DNA of 64,000 nucleotides from Ancylobacter radicis. Its GTDB lineage: Bacteria > Pseudomonadota > Alphaproteobacteria > Rhizobiales > Xanthobacteraceae. The notes beneath the pieces were generated by a model, which worked only from the letters and a program-made list of their open reading frames with translations, was not told the origin of the DNA and ran no database searches. This document shows positions 16,608 to 25,281 of the stretch, piece after piece (within the stretch, counting starts at the first letter, position 1; each line of letters opens with the position of its first letter). The stretch lies in the NCBI RefSeq assembly GCF_018449475.1, contig NZ_JAHCQH010000012.1:1-64000 (forward strand), written 5' to 3'. Both the position numbers and the translations under genes were made by a program.

Positions 16608-17237
16608 CTACTGGGCGGGAAGCGGCGCCCCGTTGAGGTTGATCTGGGTCGAACCCACGGCGGGCGCCGACGAGGGCGCGGGAGCCGGGGCAGCCGGAGC
16701 CTGGATAGCCTCGGCCCGCGGGTCCGGCACCGCGATCACCATCGCCCAATAGACGCTGTATTTGGAACGCGGCGCCCGCACGGCGGCGATGCCGAGCCGC
16801 GTCGCACCCGCCAGAAGCATGTTCTTGTTGTGCGAGGGCGAATCCCGCCAGCCGGAAAACGCCTCGGCCAGCGTGTGATAGCCGGCCCCGACATTTTCCG
16901 CCGCCTTCAGCCCGGTGAAGCCCGCCGCCTTCAGCCGGGTGGTGAGCCCCCGCCCACCAATATTGTGCGAGAGCTGGTCGGCCGCCGCCATGGAGCGCGC
17001 CTGACGCTCGGCCACCGCCATCAGCGTCGGGTCGATCGTGACCGCCGGCAGGCCACGCGCCTGGCGATAGTCGCTGATCAGCGAGGCCGCCGCTTGCGGA
17101 TCGAGCGCCCCGCCCTTGGCGATGTTGGCATAGAAGGTGTCATTGACCGGAACAGCGGTGGGATCGGCCGCGCAGCCCGCCAGCAACAGGCTGGCGAACA
17201 GGGCGACGGCGAGGCGCTTCGACGAGGGGAAGGTCAT
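16608..17237 (-). CDS. CAP-domain (SCP/PR-1) lipoprotein
   Basis: A 209-residue predicted lipoprotein. The signal peptide ends in a lipobox, LLLAGC, with Cys22 as lipidation site. A CAP domain follows (about 48-170): HN in LSHNIGGRG, AENVGAGYHT, and WRDSPSHNKNMLL, which supplies the conserved His/Glu cavity residues. The last 35 residues are Pro/Ala-rich. Bacterial CAP proteins are mostly uncharacterised envelope proteins. Monocistronic as far as I can see. Confidence 0.85.
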   Translation of the reverse strand: MTFPSSKRLAVALFASLLLAGCAADPTAVPVNDTFYANIAKGGALDPQAAASLISDYRQARGLPAVTIDPTLMAVAERQARSMAAADQLSHNIGGRGLTTRLKAAGFTGLKAAENVGAGYHTLAEAFSGWRDSPSHNKNMLLAGATRLGIAAVRAPRSKYSVYWAMVIAVPDPRAEAIQAPAAPAPAPSSAPAVGSTQINLNGAPLPAQ

Positions 17238-17308
17238 GGAGGCTCGGGGCTGGAGGCTCGGGGCTGGGAAGAACGAAAAGGTGGCGGGCGCGATGTCCGT
17301 CGCTATTT

Positions 17309-19864
17309 TTAGTCGGTGCTCGACGCATCGGGAGAGCCGAGAATGCCGCCGCGATAGATGTTCCAGGGCGTATAGGGGATGCCGATCTTGGCCGCCTTCA
17401 TCCGCTCCAGAATGGCAAAGTGCAGGTCGCTCTTGACGGTAAGCGCATAGTCCACATTCGCCACCACGCAGCGCAGTTCGAACTGCAGATAGCTGTCGGC
17501 AAACTTGATCAGATAGACGCGCGGCGGCGGGCTGCGCAGCACCTGCGGATGATCGCAGGCACAGCCGACCAGCAGGTCACGAACCTCGTCGGCATCCGCG
17601 TCATAGGCGACATTCACCCCCACGATGACCCGCCCGGTCGTGTTGGCATGGGTGAAGTTCTTCACCAGCCCGGTAATGAGGTCGGAATTGGGGATCAGCA
17701 CCGAGGCGCGGTCAAAGGTTTCGATTTCCGTCGCGCGCACGCTGATGCGCCGCACATAGCCTTCCTCGCCCTTCACCGAGATGGTGTCGCCAACCCGGAT
17801 CGGCCGCTCGGCGAGCAGGATCAACCCGGAGACAAAGTTGGAGACGATCGACTGGAGACCGAAGCCGATACCGACGGAAAGCGCACCGGCGACCAGCGCC
17901 ACGTTTTCCAGGTTCAGCCCGAGTTGCCCCATGGCAATGGCGATGACGGTGATCGAGCCGACATAGCCGATGATGGTGGCAATGGAGTTCTGCAATCCCG
18001 GATCGAACGATGTCTTTGGCAGGATCGCCACCGAGAACCAACGCTGCACCGCCCGCGCCACGACGATACCCATGGCAAGGAAAAGCAGCGCGCTCAGCAC
18101 GTCGCCGATCGTGATCGTGGAATTGCCGATGCTGAAGCCGAAGGTGGCGCGGCTCAGCAGGTCCTGAATGTCCGCGGTCGAGGTGCCGAAGGTACCGATC
18201 ACCACCACGAGAATGACGATGATCGCCACCAGCTTCAGCACGCCCGCGACGAGGACCGAGAGCAGTTCCACGCTCGCCGGCCGCACGCCAAGCGCCTTGG
18301 CGAAGTGCCGGGCTCGCGGCCCGGAGGCGATGCCGTCAACGAACACAGCGTTGATCAGGGCGATGATCAGATAGGCGGTGCCGGCCATGACCACCGCAAC
18401 CAGCGCCCGCGAGGCAAGGAAGGTGGCGAAGCTCACATAGCCGCCCACCAGGGCGGCAACGATGATCGCGGTGAGCACCCAGAAAGGAAGCCGGATCCAC
18501 TGGAGCGCGTTCGAGTTGGGCGAGGCCGTGCCGCCATCATTGGCCTCGCCGGCTTTGGCACCGGCCCCGCCCTCGGCGGCCGCCTCGTCATCCGCGCCAT
18601 CCACCAGCCCGCGCATGGTGCGCAAGGACACAAGAACCAGAGCGATGGCCATGGTGGCGCTGGTCGCCACGGTGAGCGGCACCGGGGCCACGAGAGCCCG
18701 GTGAAACGCGTTCAGCGCCGCCGCCACACCGAGGATCCACAGCCCGAGAGTGGCGTTCGTATAGATGAGCCGCGCCATCTCGTCGGAAATCGGCAACACG
18801 CGGCGGCGCGGTTCGGTTGGCGCGAGCGCGCCAAGCAGCAGGCCATGGCCGATGGCGATGATGCTCACCGCCAGGATGACCCCCTGAGCCACCTCTGCCA
18901 CCCGTTCGGGCAGCAAGTCGAAAGCCCCCAGCAGCGACATGACGGCAATGGTTGCCGCCGGCGCCGCAACGGTGCTGATCAGCGCGACCAGCGCGGAGAG
19001 GAGGCAGGCTTTGAGACGCGGCAAGTGCTCGCCACTGGCGCCGAGATCAAGCCGGCGCAGCGGCCGCGCGAACATTTTTCGCAGGAAGAAGGTGAGGCCG
19101 ATAATGGCAAAGACGGCCGCCATCACCAGCATCTGGCCGATGAGGGGCATGCGTGCGTCGGCATAAGCCTGCCAGTCGCCCAGCAGGTAGCGCACGCCAC
19201 GCAATTCCTGCGGGATGGCGGCAGCGGCCGAAAGCCATAACGTCGGATCGAGGGCGGAATAGGAGCGGGCGAAAAGCTGGTCCGTGAACATGGCCCGCCG
19301 CCGGCTGATGATCCGGTCGGAAAGTTGGTCCGCCCGCACCTTCAGTAGCTTGGCCTGTTTGAGCACCGCATCGAGTTCGCTCGCGCGCACCGTGAGCGTC
19401 TCGCGCTCGCTGGCAATGGCCGGATCTTCCGGCGGCGCATCGGCGGCAGGCTTCGGGCCGATCTCCTGGACGCGCCGGTTGAGGTCGGCCAACAGCGGCT
19501 CGAGAAGGGCGATTCCGGCGGCCAGGTCCGTCCGTACCGGATCGAGCCGGTTGCGCAGATCATCAAGGTCGATCGATCGCAGGCTCTCGCGGCTGAGTGC
19601 CCCCTCCACGCCGTCCACGACGGCGCGAAAACCGCTCAGCTTCTCCTGAAGCGCCGTCTGCTCGGGAAGCGCCTGCGTCTGTGCCGCAGCGGGAGACGGC
19701 GCCAGCACAAGCACCGTGCCCGCTGTGAGAAGAAGTCCGCACAAGGCGACGCAGAGAGCTGACCGTGCCCGCCGCGTGAAAGCGCGCAGCGCAAAGCCGA
19801 AGCGCGCGGAGCGGGCCGATGGTACCGCTCTCGCGCGGAGAAATGCGTCTGTGTGCTGAATCAT
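17309..19864 (-). CDS. Mechanosensitive channel, MscS family with DUF3772
   Basis: An 851-residue inner-membrane protein. An N-terminal signal-like segment (LCVALCGLLLTAGTVLVLAP) precedes a periplasmic DUF3772 region (about 75-215), then roughly ten membrane segments, then the MscS domain. The pore/beta-domain signature GIGFGLQSIVSNFVSGLILL lies near 655-675, followed by ERPIRVGDTI and EGYVRRISVRATEIET. A C-terminal alpha/beta domain completes the channel. It is a large MscK/MscM-like relative acting in osmotic protection. I chose ATG 19864; a TTG/ATG start 18 codons upstream is possible. Confidence 0.88.
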   Translation of the reverse strand: MIQHTDAFLRARAVPSARSARFGFALRAFTRRARSALCVALCGLLLTAGTVLVLAPSPAAAQTQALPEQTALQEKLSGFRAVVDGVEGALSRESLRSIDLDDLRNRLDPVRTDLAAGIALLEPLLADLNRRVQEIGPKPAADAPPEDPAIASERETLTVRASELDAVLKQAKLLKVRADQLSDRIISRRRAMFTDQLFARSYSALDPTLWLSAAAAIPQELRGVRYLLGDWQAYADARMPLIGQMLVMAAVFAIIGLTFFLRKMFARPLRRLDLGASGEHLPRLKACLLSALVALISTVAAPAATIAVMSLLGAFDLLPERVAEVAQGVILAVSIIAIGHGLLLGALAPTEPRRRVLPISDEMARLIYTNATLGLWILGVAAALNAFHRALVAPVPLTVATSATMAIALVLVSLRTMRGLVDGADDEAAAEGGAGAKAGEANDGGTASPNSNALQWIRLPFWVLTAIIVAALVGGYVSFATFLASRALVAVVMAGTAYLIIALINAVFVDGIASGPRARHFAKALGVRPASVELLSVLVAGVLKLVAIIVILVVVIGTFGTSTADIQDLLSRATFGFSIGNSTITIGDVLSALLFLAMGIVVARAVQRWFSVAILPKTSFDPGLQNSIATIIGYVGSITVIAIAMGQLGLNLENVALVAGALSVGIGFGLQSIVSNFVSGLILLAERPIRVGDTISVKGEEGYVRRISVRATEIETFDRASVLIPNSDLITGLVKNFTHANTTGRVIVGVNVAYDADADEVRDLLVGCACDHPQVLRSPPPRVYLIKFADSYLQFELRCVVANVDYALTVKSDLHFAILERMKAAKIGIPYTPWNIYRGGILGSPDASSTD

Positions 19865-19953
19865 GATCTCGGGCGTATTGGAGCCGGAGAGCACTCTGTC
19901 ATGCCCGATATGGGCCAAGTCAAGGCGACCGGCGCCTCGACGATCCCGCGCCG

Positions 19954-20673
19954 TCAGCTTCCACGCATCGAAGGCGGCAGGCTGCGCTCCTGCAGATCAA
20001 AAGCCGCCGACCACACCGCGGCGACATCGCCGACGAATTCGCGCAGGCGCGAGAAGAAGGTGGGGTGCGGAGCCCTTACGCGACCGACGACTTCTTCATC
20101 ATCGACGGAGAAATCGGCCGCATGATTGACGGCGAGATGTTTCATCCGGCCGTTATTGGGGAGGAACACGACCTGCAATTCCTCGATGTCGCGATTCTGG
20201 GCCAACAGCACCAGCTGGCGCATCAGCGCGGAACCGATACCCTTGCCCTGCCAGGGACGTTCGACGCTGAAGGCGGCCTCGGCGGAAGACGGCTTGCCCT
20301 TCACGCGCGGCATCGGGTGAAGCTCGGCGACGGCGCGCAGCTCCCCCTCGACGAAATAGCCGAGCGCGCAGGCATCGCCGCTGATCACCCGATTGGCATG
20401 GCGCACGATCGCCGCATCCGAGACGACGCCACCGAAGCGCATGAAGCGGCTGAGCGGATCAAGCCGGAGCAGATGCTCGACAAGAAGATGACGCTCGGCA
20501 GGCAACAGCTTGCGGACCTGGCCGTCCAGCTCAACGGCGCGGGCAAATCGGCCCGGCACAGCACCGTTCTCGGCAGAGACGGCCGTGGCATCGGAGCGCG
20601 GATCGGTCAGTTCGGTCACGGGCATGGTCTGGGTCTCGACGACCGCTCGGTCATATTGCGGCGCAGCAGACAT
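19954..20673 (-). CDS. GNAT family N-acetyltransferase
   Basis: A 239-residue protein with a single GNAT domain (about 75-205). The acetyl-CoA-binding motif A is AAFSVERPWQGKGIGSALMR, and motif B follows in LAQNRDIEELQVVFLPNNGRM. The N-terminal LLPAERHLLVEHLLRLDPLSR resembles segments seen in GNATs linked to regulatory or ligase-like proteins. The substrate is unknown. ATG 20673 was chosen; the open frame extends 56 codons upstream without family resemblance. Confidence 0.8.
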   Translation of the reverse strand: MSAAPQYDRAVVETQTMPVTELTDPRSDATAVSAENGAVPGRFARAVELDGQVRKLLPAERHLLVEHLLRLDPLSRFMRFGGVVSDAAIVRHANRVISGDACALGYFVEGELRAVAELHPMPRVKGKPSSAEAAFSVERPWQGKGIGSALMRQLVLLAQNRDIEELQVVFLPNNGRMKHLAVNHAADFSVDDEEVVGRVRAPHPTFFSRLREFVGDVAAVWSAAFDLQERSLPPSMRGS

Positions 20674-20797
20674 ATGCGCACTGCACAAGAAGACAACTCG
20701 CGTCGCTGCATGGCTCTCATGCACGCTGGACGAGCCACATTCCATCCTGACGCAAGCTTGCGCCACTAGGCGCGCGTCGGCAATGCGTAAGGCTACG

Positions 20798-21643
20798 CTA
20801 GTCGGCCGCCGCGCTGAGCGGCTGATGCCGGCTGACCACATCCATGATCGCCCGCCGCAACCCGCCTTCGGCCGTGACGCCGAAATTGTAATGGCTCATG
20901 GAGAACGGCCCCGGCTGGCCCGGATGGGCGGAGCGGAACCCGACATAGACGCCCTGAAAGCTCCCCTCCTCGTCCAGCAGCGCCGCGCCGGAGGTGCCGC
21001 CCTCCGCGTCGCAGTCGATCGCGACTTCGCGCAGCCCGTCCGGCGCGCGGGCGGTCTGCACCCGGGCGCGGCAATGCTGCAGCGAATGGGCCTCGACGCC
21101 GCCGGTGCGGGCCGCGGCCACAAGCACCAGCCGGCCCGGCACTTTCAACGCGGAACCGAGCGGATAGGGACGCACGCCGGGCACGGTGCGCTCCAGGGGA
21201 ACCACCGCCCAGTCACGCATGGCGGGATCGGCATAGGGCTCGCGCGAGCCGCACAGCGTGTCGGCCAGCCGGATGGGCACGACCTGCCGCCCCCCGGAGG
21301 TCTCGATCTCGAAGGTGCACAGAGCCTTCCGGTCGCGGGAGAGCCCATCGGGCGCAAAGAGCATGTGCGCCGCCGTCACGATGACATTGCCCGCGCCGAC
21401 GAGTTGCCCGGTCCCCACCGCGCCGCCGCACCGCACCAGACCCGTCGCGCCGAAGCGGGATGCCAGTTGTTGCCGGGAAAGCCCGTTTTTCTCGGCGAAC
21501 GCTGCCGGCGACAGCCGGTCGTCGCCGTCGATCATCACCGCCGAGGAGGGCAGCTCGCGCGCCGGCGCCGCCTGCGGCGCGGCAATCGCCAGCACCATCA
21601 AGGCTGTAGCGGCGCGAGAGCGGATCGCTCGGCTGGCCCCCAT
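20798..21643 (-). CDS. Secreted trypsin-like serine protease
   Basis: A 281-residue chymotrypsin-fold protease with a signal peptide (ATALMVLAIAAPQAAPARE) ending near residue 27. The triad is visible: His in VTAAHMLF, Asp in RDWAVVPL and Ser in EGGTSGAALLD. Paired cysteines (CGG, CTF, CGS, CRA, CDA) suggest disulfides and an extracytoplasmic location. ATG 21643 is preferred because it begins the signal peptide; upstream frame is open but unsupported. It is divergent from zapE with 161 bases between. Physiological substrate unknown. Confidence 0.82.
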   Translation of the reverse strand: MGASRAIRSRAATALMVLAIAAPQAAPARELPSSAVMIDGDDRLSPAAFAEKNGLSRQQLASRFGATGLVRCGGAVGTGQLVGAGNVIVTAAHMLFAPDGLSRDRKALCTFEIETSGGRQVVPIRLADTLCGSREPYADPAMRDWAVVPLERTVPGVRPYPLGSALKVPGRLVLVAAARTGGVEAHSLQHCRARVQTARAPDGLREVAIDCDAEGGTSGAALLDEEGSFQGVYVGFRSAHPGQPGPFSMSHYNFGVTAEGGLRRAIMDVVSRHQPLSAAAD

Positions 21644-21804
21644 TGGCTCCCCCTTTCGTGATGGAACCATTTCGACGCAGGAAGATGACCGGTTCAAGGC
21701 GGCCCCGTCCGTCTTACCTCTTCGTCGCAGAAAGCCCCCCACATGCTTGCGGCAGCCCCATGTGGCAGCTAAGGCGTGCAGTGCGAGATGGGAGTGGTCC
21801 GAAG

Positions 21805-23040
21805 ATGGCGGACAGGTCGGCCGACATGACAATTGCCGCGGAAGCGGGCGGCTCGGTGTTGGCGGCGCGCTATGTCGCGCGCATGGCCTCGGGCGACATC
21901 GCACCCGATCCCGGCCAGGCCAAGGTCGTCGCCGCCCTCGCGCAGCTTGAGCAGCGCATCGCCGCGCGGCGCCTCGCCCGCAAATCCTCCGCCCTCGGCT
22001 GGCTGTTCGCCCGGCGCGAGGACGCCATCCCGAAGGTGCGCGGCCTCTACATCCATGGCGCCGTCGGCCGCGGCAAGACCATGCTGGTCGACCTGTTCTA
22101 TGAGTGCGTCGCCGTGCGCAAGCGCAAGCGCCGCGCCCATTTTCACGAATTCATGGCCGATGTGCATGCCCGGATCTTCCAGATCCGCGCCGATATGAAA
22201 GCGGGCCGGATCAAGGAGTCCGACCCCATCGCCCTGGTCGCCGCCGCCCTCTATGAGGAAGCCTGGCTGCTCTGCTTCGACGAGTTCCACGTCACCGACA
22301 TCACCGACGCCATGATCCTCGGGCGGCTGTTCGAGAAGCTGTTCGATCTCGGCGTGGTCATCGTCGCCACCTCCAACGTGGCGCCCGAGAACCTCTATGA
22401 AGGCGGCCTCAACCGCGCGCTGTTCCTGCCCTTCATCGGCATGATCCAGCAGCACATGGATGTGGTGCGGATCGAATCGCCGACCGATTACCGGATGGAG
22501 AAGCTCGGCGGCGTGCGCACCTGGTATGTGCCGCGCCCCGACCAGACCATGGCCGACATCGATCGCGAGATGGAAAAGGTCTGGCACCGCGTCGCCGGCG
22601 TCGATGGCGGCGCCCCGACCAGCATCGTCTCCGGCGGGCGAACCATCCCGGTGCCGCGCGCGGGTGGCGGCGCGGCGCGCTTCGACTTCCATGAGCTGTG
22701 CGGCGTGCCGCTCGGCGCCAGCGATTATCTGCGCCTCGCCCGCAGCTTCCACACCGTGCTGATCGACCATATTCCGACGCTCGACCAGGACCGCCGCAAC
22801 GAGGCCAAGCGTTTCATCACGCTGATCGACGAGTTCTACGAGAAGGGCGTGAAGGTCGTGGCCTCCGCCGCCGCCGAGCCGGAGGAGCTTTATCTCGGCA
22901 CGGAAGGAGCGGAAGCCTTCGAATGGGCCCGCACCGTCTCGCGCCTGCATGAGATGCGCTCGTCCGACTATATCGCCCGCCCGCACGGGCGCGGCGATTC
23001 GCAGGCCAGCGGCGACACGACCGGCCTGGTCGAGACCTGA
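21805..23040 (+). CDS. zapE: ZapE/AFG1-family ATPase
   Basis: A 411-residue AFG1-like P-loop ATPase. In E. coli the family member ZapE associates with the division ring; in mitochondria AFG1 acts in protein quality control. Walker A is GAVGRGKT at 85-92, Walker B is LLCFDEF near 155-161, and sensor-like VVIVATSNVAPENLY follows. The start at ATG 21805 gives the usual N-terminus; the frame is open to 21643 but those codons lie in the divergent intergenic DNA. In many Hyphomicrobiales zapE lies close upstream of mdh, as here. Confidence 0.9.
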   Translation: MADRSADMTIAAEAGGSVLAARYVARMASGDIAPDPGQAKVVAALAQLEQRIAARRLARKSSALGWLFARREDAIPKVRGLYIHGAVGRGKTMLVDLFYECVAVRKRKRRAHFHEFMADVHARIFQIRADMKAGRIKESDPIALVAAALYEEAWLLCFDEFHVTDITDAMILGRLFEKLFDLGVVIVATSNVAPENLYEGGLNRALFLPFIGMIQQHMDVVRIESPTDYRMEKLGGVRTWYVPRPDQTMADIDREMEKVWHRVAGVDGGAPTSIVSGGRTIPVPRAGGGAARFDFHELCGVPLGASDYLRLARSFHTVLIDHIPTLDQDRRNEAKRFITLIDEFYEKGVKVVASAAAEPEELYLGTEGAEAFEWARTVSRLHEMRSSDYIARPHGRGDSQASGDTTGLVET

Positions 23041-23109
23041 CGCGCATTCGCTCTTGATCGGCAGCGCGGCAGGTCCACAATCGGTGTCAGAGACTCAAGA
23101 CGCGCATCC

Positions 23110-23829
23110 ATGACCAGCCGCAGTCAGCCCAAGTCCAAACCTCCCCATCATGAATGCGCCCTGACCGGGCGGATCATCACCGATCATGACGGCATCCGGC
23201 TCGATCTGGTCCGCCCCTCGCTTGCCGCACATATTCGCTCAGCGCATCCCGGCATTGCGCCAGACGCGTACATCTCGCGCGCCGCCATGGCCCGCGAGAG
23301 GGCGGCCTACATCACGGCGACACTCCAGGCCGAGCGCGGCGACCTCTCCCAGCTCGACCATGATGTCATCGAGAGCCTGACGCAGAACGACATATTGACG
23401 GAGAATGTCGAGGCGGAGATCGACCGCGACCGCACCTTCGGCGAGCGGGCGGCCGACGCCATCGCCACCTTCGGCGGGAGCTGGACCTTCATCATCGCCT
23501 TCATGGTGTTCATCGGCTTCTGGATGGCGCTGAACGTCGCCGGGCTGCTGGGCGCCTTCGACCCCTACCCGTTCATTCTGCTCAATCTCGTGCTCTCCTG
23601 CGTGGCCGCGCTGCAGGCGCCCGTCATCATGATGAGCCAGAAGCGGCAGGAGGAAAAAGACCGCCGCCGCTCGGAGAATGACTACCGGGTGAACCTGAAG
23701 GCGGAACTCGAAATACGCCATCTGCACGAGAAGATGGACCACATGCTCACCCGACAATGGGAGCGGCTGACCGAAATACAGTCGATCCAGATCGAACTCA
23801 TGGAAGACTTGGCGGAACGTCGCCGTTAG
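23110..23829 (+). CDS. DUF1003 membrane protein
   Basis: A 239-residue inner-membrane protein of the DUF1003 family. After a charged N-terminal region come GERAADAIATFGGSWTFII and two membrane segments around 122-141 and 152-175, joined by FDPYPF. A basic linker (SQKRQEEKDRRRSENDYRVN) and an amphipathic, probably coiled C-terminal region end the protein. All these are standard DUF1003 features. Function is not established. It lies between zapE and mdh on the same strand. Confidence 0.85.
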   Translation: MTSRSQPKSKPPHHECALTGRIITDHDGIRLDLVRPSLAAHIRSAHPGIAPDAYISRAAMARERAAYITATLQAERGDLSQLDHDVIESLTQNDILTENVEAEIDRDRTFGERAADAIATFGGSWTFIIAFMVFIGFWMALNVAGLLGAFDPYPFILLNLVLSCVAALQAPVIMMSQKRQEEKDRRRSENDYRVNLKAELEIRHLHEKMDHMLTRQWERLTEIQSIQIELMEDLAERRR

Positions 23830-23873
23830 GCATTTCGTATTCCGTATACACTGTAGATGAGAGCAAAGTTGTA

Positions 23874-24951
<1,078 letters not shown>

Positions 24952-25281
24952 GCCCGCGACCTGCGAACCGCGCCGCCCGGGCCTCCCGGTCGGCGCCACA
25001 CGTGACGGATGAAGGAAATGACGGTCCTTCGCGGACAAAGGGGACCCGCGAACGGCCGGAAGTACCCGATCCCGATGACTTCGACGTGCCGGCTTGCAAA
25101 TTTGACCGACGGTGCCGCAATGCTGCGGCATTCATGAAGTCAACACGAGACCTATATACACGCTGAACAGAGCTTTCCGCCCCGGTCCATCGGGGCACCG
25201 GACGTGAGACTGGCCAGAAGGCCGGCAATTCCGGCAGCAAAGCGCCTCCACCGGACCGCAGCGGTCCCCCAGGAGCCGACG
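24952..25281 (+). promoter_or_regulatory. Intergenic region upstream of sucA
   Basis: 330 bases with no gene. A perfect 7-bp hairpin (TGCCGCA-ATGC-TGCGGCA, about 25113-25130) has no T-run after it. A TATATA element at 25153-25158 could be a -10 box, but I see no matching -35 at 16-18 bases. AGGAG at 25271-25275 is the sucA ribosome site. sucA probably has its own promoter here. Confidence 0.4.

Noticed and set aside
25113-25130. Terminator after mdh
   Set aside because: The hairpin is perfect but has no T-run and lies 160 bases after the stop codon.
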